From Bursaphelenchus xylophilus (taxonomy: Eukaryota; Nematoda; Chromadorea; Rhabditida; Aphelenchoididae), in the NCBI GenBank assembly GCA_904066235.2, contig CAJFCV020000004.1:11842001-11906000 (forward strand): a stretch of 64,000 nt of DNA, read 5' to 3'. The notes beneath the pieces were generated by a model. That model made no database searches. It had not been told where the DNA came from and was given only the letters and a program-made list of their open reading frames with translations. Position numbers and translations under genes: made by a program. Position 1 is the stretch's first letter, and each line of letters opens with the position of its first letter. Below, in pieces: positions 45,877 to 57,163 of the stretch.

Positions 45877-48546
45877 ATGGCGGATCCTCCAGACGCGTCT
45901 AACAATCAACCTCACCTTTCTCCGGCTTCCACCCTTTTGAACCCTGTCGATATCGCAGCAGCACCTCGATGTTCTTTAGAAGAGCACGCTCGGCATCGCG
46001 CCATCATCTCCGGTTTCCGTCCGTCCCCCGAGAACAACCGGCAGATTGCGACCTTATTCGCAGCATTTGTCAACAATCCAAGTACCTATCGAGAGATTAA
46101 AGCCGTGTGCCGCACTATCTACACCTTGATCACCTTCGACTTCGCTCGTATACTCAGTCGTTTAGAAAATCCGTTGATTCGCCTGACCGACCTCTCGGAT
46201 ATTCCATCGTTTACCCTGAAGCTGTTCAGTGAGATATTGGAGTCCCTAAAGACTGTTGAAAGCGACTTCCGGACTGCATTGTACGATCTAGAGGATCTAG
46301 AACTTTCTCACCAGGTCCCCTCCGCCACTGCTCAACTCTATGTCAATTCTTTGTCGTGTTCTTTGGTCAGTGAGATGCTCGGTTATTGGATCGAGAGTTC
46401 CATGGACGCTATCCAACGATGTCAAGAAGCATGTGCTCGGGTTGAATTTCTGAATAGTCCGTCCAGATCTAGTGTTCTCCCTTCTCCTCAATTAGGTAAC
46501 TTGAATCCGGTATCCTCGTCTCCAGTGTCCCCTCGATCCAGTTTCCTCGATCTCCATAAGATTCGGATAAACAAATTTTCTGGTAAACATGAGGAATTTT
46601 CCCAGTTTTTCGGCGTTTTGACGAATGCCTTGGATAGTAATCCTCACTACTCGGAAATGAGCAAGATAACCTTCGTTCTCTCCCTTCTGGCCGGCGAGCC
46701 TCTTGAGATGATTCAGGCGATTCCGATCGTTGAAGGAAGTCTGCGCCTTATTCTGAACGCTCTTCAGAGACGCTATGGAGACAAAAGAGCGCATTATCAA
46801 CGTCTCTTAAAGGAATTGAAGGACAAGAAATATTCTGTTCCTCGGACGCCAGCTGAATTGAAGGACTGGTATTACAGACTTATGATTATGCGTGATTCTC
46901 TCGTTTCCTCGCCTTCTCTCTCCAACGTCCACGCTCCTAGTCTTTTGTCGGAAAATGAGTTGTTCATTTCCCATATCCTCGAGTCGCTCCCTGAAGACAT
47001 CCATCGATCTATTGAGCTGCATTTTGAGCATTCCGCTATCGTGCCCACCGTAGATGACATCCTATCCTACCTTGACAGTATCATCCGTTCGCGTGAAAGG
47101 TTCTCATTGAGTCGGGACAAGGATTCTCACTTTCGCTCGCCACAGTTCTCCAATACTTCGAATTTTCATCGAGAGATGTGTGCATTTTGTGATCGAAGCC
47201 ATCGCTCAAAAGATTGCCGTACAGTATCCGATAATTCCAGGAGACAACAGGTGATTCGTGAGAAGAATTTATGTGCTCGTTGTCTTTGTCGAGGTCATGT
47301 GTCCTCTCAGTGTCGTTCTCCAATGTGTAATCAGTGCCAAGGTGATCATCATATTTCGATTTGTTCTCAGACTTCTCCCTCTTCGAACTTTAATCAACCC
47401 CAACGGTCTTTCTTTGGTCAGTCGAACCACTCGTCTCCTCCGTTATCCTCGACATTTCCAAATAATCTTGAGACTCCTCGGGCTTCCAGTTTTCCTCCAC
47501 CCAATCGTCCGGCGATTCAACCAACTAATGGACCACCAGTACAGATGAGAGCAATTTCCTTGCCCCAAAATGAGGAGGTTATGTCCCCAATGGTGACAGT
47601 GAGCGGATTTCGTGATCCCGTGAAAGCTTTTATCGATACGGGCTCTCAGGTTTCTTTTGTTGACCTTGGATTCTGTCGTTCTCTCCAATTGCCTCTCGAT
47701 TCTCCGATTATCCGCACAGTGATTCCTGTTGGTGGAAATGTCCAATCGATCCAAACATTCAAGACATCGGTGTCTATTGTTCCAAAATCTGGTCCACCTG
47801 TTGCATTCCGAGTTCTCGCAATCGAAAATCTCCACGAGTTTTTCATGGGCCATCCGGCTGATTCTGGTCAAGTGCCGATTCGTATTGTTCTCGGGCAAGA
47901 TTGCCTCGCAAAATTGGAAATGCAAAGTTCGAACCACGTTACCCCAGATGGACTTCGGGTCATGACTTGTCGCTTTGGTGATTTTCTTGTCTCGGAAAAC
48001 TCGGACGATTTGTGTTCAGACTCCCCACTCGATTTTTGCCGGATTCGAAAATCCACATTTTTTGCGAATAGAAAGAAGAAGAAATCTGTTGCTACAAAAA
48101 TTATTTCTTCGACGGGAAAGGTTGCTGTCAATCCTTGTGTGAAGTCGGATAGTCTTCAGTTTGACAGGTCATCGGGTCCTATTGCGAGCTCCCTGCCGTT
48201 TTCCGCTCATTGTGAACCTGCCGTGGAGGTTGGGCATGTATTGCCGTGTGGCAATAATCTATTACAGCAGCCTACTCGAGGTCCAAACCTCAAATTCATC
48301 TCGATTTTTCTCCCCAACCCGTCTACGATGATCCCTCGTCCCCTGCCACCAAGTGATTTGCCCGTGAATCGGCGAATCAGATGCAAATACAAACCAACGG
48401 AACACGAACTTTCCCTCGATTATGAACCTGCCACTAGTCCCAAAGTTCAACTGGTACCTGCCCCATGCCAACCCAACCCAGAAGGAAGAGCCGGACATGT
48501 TGTGGAGCCTCAAAAGCCTCCACAATTCCCACAGAAATTAGCATAA
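45877..48546 (+). CDS. BEL/Pao retroelement Gag-protease polyprotein, pol deleted
   Basis: The uninterrupted ORF has 889 codons. Residues about 226-420 fit the DUF1759 Gag region of Pao/BEL elements. Three zinc knuckles follow, starting at C435 (CAFC), C466 (CARC...GH...C, the canonical CX2CX4HX4C form) and C484 (CNQC). An aspartic protease domain (DUF1758 type) has its DTGS motif at 587-590. After a Lys-rich stretch the frame runs through a probable deletion junction near 48353 into DLPVNRRIRCKY, the same tail that precedes the left LTR, and ends inside the right LTR. No reverse transcriptase, RNase H or integrase motif is present, although these normally follow the protease. The element should encode particle protein and protease only, and would need enzymes in trans to move. 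The start is the first ATG after the leader repeats. The open frame and near-identical LTRs indicate recent activity. Confidence 0.9.
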   Translation: MADPPDASNNQPHLSPASTLLNPVDIAAAPRCSLEEHARHRAIISGFRPSPENNRQIATLFAAFVNNPSTYREIKAVCRTIYTLITFDFARILSRLENPLIRLTDLSDIPSFTLKLFSEILESLKTVESDFRTALYDLEDLELSHQVPSATAQLYVNSLSCSLVSEMLGYWIESSMDAIQRCQEACARVEFLNSPSRSSVLPSPQLGNLNPVSSSPVSPRSSFLDLHKIRINKFSGKHEEFSQFFGVLTNALDSNPHYSEMSKITFVLSLLAGEPLEMIQAIPIVEGSLRLILNALQRRYGDKRAHYQRLLKELKDKKYSVPRTPAELKDWYYRLMIMRDSLVSSPSLSNVHAPSLLSENELFISHILESLPEDIHRSIELHFEHSAIVPTVDDILSYLDSIIRSRERFSLSRDKDSHFRSPQFSNTSNFHREMCAFCDRSHRSKDCRTVSDNSRRQQVIREKNLCARCLCRGHVSSQCRSPMCNQCQGDHHISICSQTSPSSNFNQPQRSFFGQSNHSSPPLSSTFPNNLETPRASSFPPPNRPAIQPTNGPPVQMRAISLPQNEEVMSPMVTVSGFRDPVKAFIDTGSQVSFVDLGFCRSLQLPLDSPIIRTVIPVGGNVQSIQTFKTSVSIVPKSGPPVAFRVLAIENLHEFFMGHPADSGQVPIRIVLGQDCLAKLEMQSSNHVTPDGLRVMTCRFGDFLVSENSDDLCSDSPLDFCRIRKSTFFANRKKKKSVATKIISSTGKVAVNPCVKSDSLQFDRSSGPIASSLPFSAHCEPAVEVGHVLPCGNNLLQQPTRGPNLKFISIFLPNPSTMIPRPLPPSDLPVNRRIRCKYKPTEHELSLDYEPATSPKVQLVPAPCQPNPEGRAGHVVEPQKPPQFPQKLA

Positions 48547-48685
48547 ACCAAGTCATATAAAAGCGATGTCTCGTCACCAATTAGAAGAATTAATCCCATT
48601 TCTCTTTCTTGTGTGCGGTTGCAATAAAACTCTATTCTAACTTGTGTCTATCCATTACCTCTACCTATCTATATTTGATCCTACA
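48498..48685 (+). repeat. Right LTR of the BEL/Pao element
   Basis: This copy matches the left LTR except for one base near the end. The gag-protease frame stops inside it at 48544-48546. Confidence 0.85.
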
Positions 48686-48687
48686 CC

Positions 48688-48719
48688 ACGCGATATGACT
48701 GTTCAACGTCATATCGCGT
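48688..48719. other. Perfect 12 bp stem-loop next to the BEL right LTR
   Basis: ACGCGATATGAC and GTCATATCGCGT flank an 8-base loop, starting three bases after the LTR. Confidence 0.8.
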
Positions 48720-49774
48720 CCGATGACGCAATATTTGATTAGAATTTTTGTTAGACTGGAGACAAACTTTTCGCATGGCGATAAAAATTTGTAGTCTTAT
48801 ATGGGAGCTTTTGAATACCGTATAAACAGAGCCAAGCTTTTTTAATTACGTTTTATCTTGGGCAGGCTAGAAAAGACATAGCTTTTGGGGCGGGCCGACC
48901 GTTTTTCGCCGGTCCGGCCCAAGAACCGTGCCTAGCTTAGACTTGTATTTTTCGTTGATTGTAGTAGTAATGGAATTGAAAAAATGAAGCAAAATTTTTT
49001 GTGGATGTACCCAGCTATGGTCAAAGTACAGCTGGGTATGAATCAGCAGCAGTTTTTATAGTTATGGAACTTTTTAGGGGCTTTTAGCCAGCTAATACCA
49101 ATTTTTGTTTTGCTAGAAACACAAGGGGTTCAGCTGGGTCAAGGAACACTCGGGCCATGTCTAGGGTAGACTTGTGATTTCCTCCTGATTAGCGCTATCC
49201 TTCACCGGAACCCCCTCCACTTTTTACTATATAATTTTTTTTTTCGTTTGGCACATTTTTAGTCATCAATTTTCCCACCAATCTTCCTGATTTTCAAAGT
49301 ATCGCCCCGCTTGACTAATCACCCGTCTTCATGACCCCACCGACTTCCATGCACATCAACAGGACCTCCGGCGGCCCCCCGAAAACATCTCGGCCGAAGA
49401 GCGATCACGGCCAGGTCGAAGATTGGCCCCCCGGGTTCATTGTCCAAAGAAACCCCCCAAATTTATTGCTCCAAAAAACAAAGAAAGCAGCGTTTGTTTT
49501 TGACAAAGTAGGCGCATAAAAAAGTCCAAAGAATCTTGTTACAATGGCGATTAAAAACAGGAGCGTTTAATGGGAAAATATTTATGATAGCGGTGGAAAT
49601 TCATGGCGCTTTCGAGAAACATTGGGCGAGTCACGTTGCCGGCTGTTTATATTACTGCGAAAAATGGCGATAAAAAGGCAGGCAGGGTTTAACGTCGTGT
49701 TTAACGTCGATCGCAAGGACAAGATTTGCATTCTCTCGGAATTTAAAGGGTAAAGATCAAGTTGCAGTATCTCT
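48720..49774. other. Intergenic with short inverted repeats
   Basis: TACCCAGCT and AGCTGGGTA pair at 49008-49038. GGGCCGACCG and CGGTCCGGCCC pair near 48893-48920. No ORF is supported. Confidence 0.5.
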
Positions 49775-49924
49775 TATCTGTTTGTCGGGAAAATAATGAG
49801 CATAATTTCGCTGTGCCGCTGAAGTGAAGAGAAATTTGATTTGGCCGCGACACAATTCATTTTCCCAGCGGTGATGCGATTTTCGATGCGATAAAGACCT
49901 TATTATTTTCGCTACAAACTGATA
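49775..49924 (-). mobile_element. Family A MITE
   Basis: TATCTGTTTGTCGGG start, interior in reverse order. The right arm is diverged (TTTTCGCTACAAACTGATA). Confidence 0.9.
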
Positions 49925-52112
49925 TCCCTTATTGTTGTAAGGGACCTTGTCATCATTTTTTTTGAGGGACAAACTCCAGCTGTTAAACTGATCAGAGGCC
50001 CTCCTTCTTCTTCCCCATGCTTCGTTTTCCCCGACTCGCTAGAAACTTTTTTTGCGAGCTCTCAATTCCCCCATCCCTCTCCTCAAAAACTATCCTCCTC
50101 TTCAGCGAGTTTGATGACACAATCCCGCTGATCTCTTCCTCTCTGAACATTTGACAGCCCGAAGGCAACACAAGTTCGGAAAAAACCTGCAGTTATTAAA
50201 TGTCTGACATTTGTGAGAAATTTGCGGCACCACCTGTTGCCAGTTCCCCCTAAGATCGCTGTACACACATATACGTAGACGTCAGAGCGCCGGATTATGA
50301 TGGGGCTGGCGGTGAGCCAAGAATGCTCGACGTTTTGTCGGGCATTTAATGCAGCTCCGCTGGGGGGAAGTTTCAAATGACACCGCGGATACCGTAGGCC
50401 CTGCAACGAGCACAAAAGATGGGCAAGGGATTTGAGAGAGCGGAAGGTGTAATGGAGAGCTCGTATATCGGATACGAGTGCATTTAGAAACGTCGCTCCA
50501 TTTGCGAGGAAGGCTATTTTGGAATTAAAAGTTCAAGGCTTTGAAGAAGGGGACTTGGCATCCCTTTTTGCTACAGTATGAAAAAGAGAAGAGCTCAATT
50601 TCTTGCGATTCAAATAAAACAAGTCTAAACCTCAATTTGTATAATGCCAAACTAGCTATTCTCGTGCGCATAAGATATACTGCAAAACCAGGCTTTGCTC
50701 TTTTGGACTCTGGCTTGATCAAGAGGCCTCTTGTAGTGTTATCGCTTGTTACAACCCCGATTCCTCCAGCCACTTGACCACAAACATATTACATTGCGAA
50801 ACACCCGATCACTGATCACCCACTTAGCCTCAATCACCTACACGTGCAGTTGCAAGAAGCCCGCGCTCTCCTCCTCCGCTCTTTAGTCATCTGCCTTAAT
50901 CTAAACTACTCTAGCCCATTTTACACCGCAAAAAATACAGTATAGCTCATGGTCTTCAAATCGGAGCAAACTGAACTATCGCATCTTCAACGCCTATCCC
51001 TCTCCACAACACACAACACATCATGCACTTACAGTTCCGGAAATGATAAACCCCTCACACGACTCCATTACAAACAAATCATCACTTTTTGCAAAATTTC
51101 GTAGCTTTGGCTTACCCGCTGACTCAGCGCATTCTGACCTGATCAAGTGCGTGTGAGTCATCGAGAATTTATTCGTCGCAAAAATCAACTGCAAACATCT
51201 GCGATGAGTCAAGAGGAAAGAGGGCTGCGAGCAAGGACGTTCGCCGTCACTGTAGGGCTAAAAAATACTTGCACAATGAGTCAACGGAGCAGTCAATTAT
51301 TTGACAAACGTCCCATTGAGATGGAGATCTTTGGATGACGTTGGAGTGAAGGATAGTCAAGTATTCAAATTGGATACCGTAGTTGAAAGCGATTGAAGTT
51401 TAAGAGGATTTACGGACGGATCCCGGTGAATCATTGTTTGTGGAGTTTTCTAACGTGATTTTGAAGTCGACAGTAATGCAGAATGACCTTTTATTTTCCA
51501 CATCAGAAGGTGGTTGATTTATGTGTAGCTGTAAATTAAAGTTCATTACCAAACACTTCTCTGAATTCCAATCTCCACAGTATTGGACTTCAACTTCCGC
51601 TGACTCATCCAGCCTTATGATAAGGTTCCAAATCTCGAATCAAAAGACACTTCCGGCCACATTTATCTCATTTATGACTCATCCCCCAACCTTATGACCC
51701 CACCGGTTTCCCAGAAGTCCGTGTGATCTCCACCTGATCGTTATCCCGCTCGCCTTCACACAGATGGCCCGCTGATCTCTAAAGTGTTGGCTAAGCGCCA
51801 ACTCTCGCCTACAAACCCGTGTCCAAGCCGCGAACGGGGTCGGCGAGTTATGGCTTTCGTCGGGCGATAAAGCGCAGTAATGGCTCTCTTTTGGCGATAA
51901 AGGCGACGCTTTTCGCTCGCTTCGTGTGGAAAGCGAAGACGTTGCGCACACCTGTGTGCAAACATTGGCGGTGGGCCGAGTTTGCATTGGCTTAGGGGTG
52001 TTGCGACATGTTTTGGGGGGTCGAGAAAGTGACGCTTTGGAATGTGCAAGAAAAATTGAAAAATTCAAAATAAAAAAATTAAAAAATTCGCTCAAAAATT
52101 TAAAGGCCCTTG
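49925..52112. other. Intergenic, no gene seen
   Basis: No repeat family member or domain-bearing ORF. Confidence 0.5.
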
Positions 52113-52114
52113 TA

Positions 52115-53083
52115 TTAGGTTGATGCAAAAGGAATTGCGGATTTTTTAATTTGTTCGTATTTTTTCATAGGATAGCTCAATTCAAAAATGGAAAAAGGTA
52201 TATAGTAGTAAATTTTAAGAGGATTTTTTCTGTATATGTGCTATTCTTATAAAAGTTATCAAACGTTACCATAAATTACCACGAAGGTACCCTAACCATG
52301 TTAGTATATTTTAAACCAATTTTTTTACATATTGTTTTGCGGCTTTATCCATTTTCGAAAATATTTTGATAAAATACGTTATATTCTATCAAAAAACAAA
52401 AAAAAACCCCCATTTTTGGCAAAGCGTTAAAAAGCTATCCCAAAAATTCAAATTTCAGCAAATTTTACAAATCGTGTCATATCTTTTTTTTAATAAGTCC
52501 AAAATAAAAAATTCTTTTTGCTTTCGATTAGTAACAACATTTTTAAGATTTTTGTGACAAAAAACATCAAAATCAAAAAAATTTATTTTTTTGACATTTT
52601 TTGACCAAAAAATAAAATTCAAGATTTTGATGTCTTTTTTTCACGAAAGCCTTAAAAATGTTGTTACTAATCGAAAGCAAAAAGAATTTTTTATTTTGGA
52701 CTTATTAAAAAAAAGATATGACACGATTTGTAAAATTTGCTGAAATTTGAATTTTTGGGATAGCTTTTTAACGCTTTGCCAAAAATGGGGGTTTTTTTTT
52801 GTTTTTTGATAGAATATAACGTATTTTATCAAAATATTTTCGAAAATGGATAAAGCCGCAAAACAATATGTAAAAAAATTGGTTTAAAATATACTAACAT
52901 GGTTAGGGTACCTTCGTGGTAATTTATGGTAACGTTTGATAACTTTTATAAGAATAGCACATATACAGAAAAAATCCTCTTAAAATTTACTACTATATAC
53001 CTTTTTCCATTTTTGAATTGAGCTATCCTATGAAAAAATACGAATAAATTAAAAAATCCGCAATTCCTTTTGCATCAACCTAA
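52115..53083. mobile_element. 969 bp near-perfect palindrome with mariner-type ends
   Basis: The outer sequence TTAGGTTGATGCAAAAGGAA resembles mariner inverted repeats such as those of the human Hsmar1-derived MADE1. TA duplications lie at 52113-52114 and 53084-53085. The two arms are inverted copies centred near 52599 with very few differences, so ORFs of 63-64 codons on opposite strands (52366-52557 and 52641-52832) are the same sequence read twice. No transposase is encoded. It is a foldback, presumably moved by a mariner transposase in trans. Confidence 0.92.
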
Positions 53084-53086
53084 TAG

Positions 53087-53221
53087 AAGTCTGTCAGGAA
53101 AATAATTTGTATTTGTCGCTCGCTGACATTGTTTTGCGACGGCCAGCTGCGGCTGGACATTTTTGCATTTGTGAGACATTCTTCTGCGACAAATCCACAT
53201 TATTTTCCCTACAGGTTGATT
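53087..53221. mobile_element. Family A variant with a different interior
   Basis: The ends resemble family A (AGTCTGTCAGGAAAATAAT and ATTATTTTCCCTACAGGTTG). The interior instead carries TTTGTCGCTCGCTGAC and a small CCAGC-TGCG-GCTGG hairpin. It starts within a few bases of the long palindrome. Confidence 0.75.
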
Positions 53222-53347
53222 GTGTATTTCTGAAAGCATCGTCTACACACATCACACCCTAAGTAGAGTTCTTAAGTTAAATTAAATTTAAACGCATCTC
53301 CTTTATAAGAGAGATGTCAGCGTCGGCTCAGAGTTAAAGATCTTGAA

Positions 53348-53506
53348 TATCTGTTTGTCGGGAAAATAATGTGCACTCTGTCGCTGCGCCGATCGTGTCG
53401 CTGAATTGAAAAGAAATTTGTTTTTGCCGCGACACAATTCATTTTCTCAGCTGCGATGCGACTTTCGATGCGACAGAGCGCTCATTATTTTCCCGACAGA
53501 CTGCTA
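53348..53506 (-). mobile_element. Family A MITE
   Basis: 159 bp with both arms and a full interior. Confidence 0.92.
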
Positions 53507-54113
53507 CATTTGTCCTTACATGTTCTATTTTGGCTGCATCAATTCCAAAACCCTCAATTTCCTTTGTATCATAAAAGTTTTCCTTTCCCTAAGCCCATTC
53601 TTTGCCGCCTTTGTGGATACATACATACTTTTGGCGCTGGAAGAAAAGGGCAAATCAAAAACCCATAAACCTCCGACGTTGTATTGTGCGCGTCTAGACA
53701 CATTAAAGTCGCTCTTTTCGACACTCACCGCACCGAGTTTGCAACAAGACGGAGACGAGGAAGTTTCCCCCCATGATTGACATGTTCTAATAATCGCGGA
53801 CATGCGAAATGATTTGTCGTCAGCCGGGGGATGAAAGGGATCAAGACGGATCGGATGACAATTGAGTTGAGGTGGAAAAAGCATTGTTAAAAATAGACGG
53901 AAACTTAGTAAAAGGGCTGACGTTGGGCCTGACGTCAGAGCAAGCGATCTTTGAGACGTAAGAGAGGGAGAGTTTGCCGAACATGGGCCTAAAATGGAAA
54001 AAAATGGAAAAATTCAAGGCGAAAGCGACGTAAAAAAATGGCTTCAAAAAGCCTTGTCGTATAGTCATTTAAACTTAAGGTTCTGGTAAATATTTCTCCC
54101 GTGATTTGAACTC

Positions 54114-54568
54114 ACAAAGGAAGTACAGTACACCAAGTTCAATGCTCAAATTTTCTTTGTTCTACATAATAAAACTTTGCACATGCGTCAAGGATAGGCC
54201 ACATATCAATTCCTGAATGTTTTAGCGGCGCTTTGCAGACACCGCTGAGATATTGAAAAATGTTTGATGCCTAGAGATAGTAGGCGAAACGCTGAGAGCG
54301 GTCATAGATAAAAACACTTTTTGGTTATATCTTTGCTAGGTTGATTCTTTATGGAAACATTACACTCTACGGTAGAATTAGGCATACATTTTTATGCCTC
54401 AAGTTCGCCAAAAAGCGCTGCATTTTTGCTGATTTTTCAATCTAAAAGCCCCAGTTTTCTCTGCAGAGCGCGAACCAGGAGTCTCACATATGTCTTGGAA
54501 AAAATGTCTTATATTTGTGCCAAGTTTATGTGAAGATCCGAGCGTCGCACTTGGGCTACTTTTCCTGT
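54114..54568 (-). mobile_element. Family B element, full length
   Basis: ACAAAGGAAGTACAGTACAC to GCGTCGCACTTGGGCTACTT, with a small insertion near the left end. It is the first full copy after a gap of more than 41 kb. Confidence 0.87.
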
Positions 54569-54748
54569 CAATCCCAAGCGCAGTGTCTGTAGAATCACTC
54601 GTATCCCTTGGAGAGGTATGGAGATTGGCTGGATGGGTCCCTCACGAACTCTCTTTTTGTGGAATGAAATGTGTTGAAAAACGCCGGATAATTAAGCATC
54701 AACCCAATATAATAGCCCGTTCGCAAAGTCGATGAAGTGATTTTCGCG

Positions 54749-54863
54749 ACATGCATTGTGCAAAAACAAAAGTTTACTTTGCACTGTGCAGTTTCTTGCT
54801 TTTTGCACCGTGTAATAGGCTTTTCTGGGCTTTCGCTCGCACCCTGACTTTTTCTGCATTATT
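54749..54863 (+). repeat. Repeat D, copy 2
   Basis: GACATGCATTGTGCAAAAAC, TTTGCACTGTGCAG, TTTTGCACCGTGTAATAGGC. The spacing matches copy 1. Confidence 0.75.
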
Positions 54864-55540
54864 GAAGTCAGAGAAATCACTCCAGCGGCTTTGCAAATCG
54901 AATATTATCCCCCTACCAATTTTCCAATAACTTTGTGACATTTCGTCATACCATGAAACTTTTCTAAGATTCATACAAAAATTTAATAAACTTTGTACTA
55001 GCCCAATGTCTATCCCCTTATCTGCCACTTCACAACCCATAAACTTTTTTTGGATTTGCATTCATTCGCTGTAACGCCAATGCCAGCGGCGACGTCAGCG
55101 CTTCTTGCCCTTTTAAGTCTGTGTTTCAAAAAGACTCCCGCCACTTATCAGCTGTTTTATGATACTTTGTAGTGCGACGATCCGTTTTCGAAACATCCAC
55201 GAAAAGTGGCGAGCCTTCTTTCTCTGATTCTTTTTTCTCTTTGTCAGATGACCGTCTGCCGAGTGTTGGAAGCAAAGATGATGATAAAAAATGAAGAGAC
55301 ATAGCGACACGAGGTGAATACATGCAAATCATATGGAAGATTAAGGCTGTCATGCGAGAATAAAGATGATTTTAGGCATGATCCAATTGAAATCGCAATT
55401 TTAGCGACAGAAAAAGAAGACGTAAAAAATCTGTAAAGTTAGTCTACTGATTGCCGGTAAATTGAAGCCTTGTGATTGCCATAACTCAGTAATAAATCTC
55501 CAAAAAAAACTTCAATCTCTCCTCAATAAAAGAGCCGAGT

Positions 55541-55679
55541 TATCAGTCTGTCGGGAAAATAACGGGCAATCTGTCGCATCGAAAAAAATTGCCGCCGAGA
55601 AAATGAAGTGTCGCGACAAACTCGGCTTGGTTTTTACTTCAGCGACACGACATTGTGTTCATTATTTTTCTACATATCA
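55541..55679 (+). mobile_element. Family A MITE, decayed right end
   Basis: A consensus left end TATCAGTCTGTCGGGAAAAT is followed by a shortened interior. The right arm ends TTCATTATTTTTCTAC. Confidence 0.85.
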
Positions 55680-56717
55680 TTGCTTTCTGATGCGTCAATT
55701 TTCCATCAAAAAAATCGCAAAAAATGATGGCATTTCCACAAAAAAGTCGCAAAAAAATGATGATATTTCTACTGAATTCAGTAAAAAAATCGCTGCCAAT
55801 TTTGTAAATGAGTCACTAAAAACTCTTGCCAAATTTATTCCGTAGTCAAAATTTCCTCAAGACTATTGAACAATCCAAAAGTTTTCTCAAGAAATCCGCT
55901 AATCTGATCTGAAATTGCATCACAATCCCTTCGCATTTCCTCTTATCCACATGACATGACACTCCAAGTAAATTTACCTCAAACCCTGTCTCGTGAACAC
56001 CTCTCGCGAGCACTTGAAGGGAACAAAGCGGGTTGGGAACGGTCGACTTTCCCAAACCCATTACCCACTTGAAACGGGCACTCATAATCGTTATGAAAGG
56101 GAAATTCCGGCACTTTCGAGGTCATATGCAAATATACACAGGAAGATTTGTTTTATAGCGCTCATTTATGACCTTTATATGGTGTTTGGAAGGATCATGG
56201 AAAAACTTGAAAATTTAAATTTGCATATTTATATGTCTTTTGCAGTAGAAAGTAATTTACAGTACTGTTTAGTGATCGCTTTTTGTTCTACAAAATTTTC
56301 GGACCCATTTCATCAATTTAGACCCCATTTAGCAATTAAAAACAAAGCAAAAAGAACAAAAATGCAAATGCATATAACGATATGTATTCGGCATTACTTT
56401 GAATACTACCAGTTCAATGGGTCATAAACCCGACGCAGACAGTTTTTATGACCAGACAAAAAATCCCATTCAGCCAGTTGGCCTCAAAGATCAGCTCGTA
56501 AAAATTCCACGTTGCTTTTCGGAGGCGTTCAAACTGTTTGATACAAGAGAGACGAATGTATTATGCAAAGTGGCAATTTTGAATCGAAATGAAAGAATTT
56601 GGCTGCGAAAAAGGGCAGGGATTAAATTGAAATGATCTTGTGAACTTGAATAGAAATTTTAGAGACCATATTGAAAAGAATACAACGATAATGACAAAGA
56701 ATTTTTTGATGTCGCTA

Positions 56718-56742
56718 CCGTACCATAAATTTTATGGTACGG
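56718..56742. other. 25 bp palindrome
   Basis: CCGTACCATAAA, a central T, then TTTATGGTACGG. Confidence 0.85.
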
Positions 56743-57063
56743 ATGCACTTTGAGTACTTAAGCTTTTTGGTCTTTTGCAATTGTACATCAAAGATTTAAA
56801 TGCAAGAACTGCAAAAAAACAGAGAATGACAAGAGTGAATATACAAGCGAGACTATTCAAGTACAAGTTTAACAACTTGCCAACACTTGATGTAAAGTCA
56901 TCTCATGTTTTTCTAAAGCATACGCTACATCTTTAACGAGCTTCTGCTAGAGACAAGTCGTATTTTATTCTTGAATACATATGCCTATAACTTCCGCTTC
57001 CAAGGTCCTCTAAATTCGTGTTCAACTTTGAAATAAACAGTAGTATAGAAGCCTGAACATGAC

Positions 57064-57163
57064 TTTCCACATATGAGAAATATGGATTGTAAAAGAAATT
57101 TTAAGCTTTTAGACCGTCGCTCGGTCAAAAAAAGCTTAAATCTCTATGAAACTGTGGAAATTC
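57064..57163. other. Small foldback
   Basis: Inner arms TTTAAGCTTTTAGACCG and CGGTCAAAAAAAGCTTAAA (57099-57140) are nested inside TTTCCACA and TGTGGAAA. It may be an old MITE. Confidence 0.55.

Larger units (their letters stand above)
45111..48685 (+). mobile_element. Non-autonomous BEL/Pao LTR retrotransposon with a duplicated 3' tail
   Basis: The order is a 144 bp copy of the internal 3' end, an LTR, a leader with tandem repeats, the gag-protease ORF, the internal 3' end and a second LTR. The two 332 bp blocks (45111-45442 and 48354-48685) differ at one visible position (CTATAG versus CTATAT). The purine-rich AGAAGGAAGAG before TGTTGTGG fits a polypurine tract, so the true LTR is the 188 bp TGT...ACA part. 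No target-site duplication is visible around the whole structure, as expected if the left LTR is shared with a truncated neighbouring copy. Confidence 0.85.

Noticed and set aside
52366..52832. Pair of similar 63-64 codon ORFs on opposite strands
   Set aside because: They are the two arms of the palindrome, AT-rich and without a domain.
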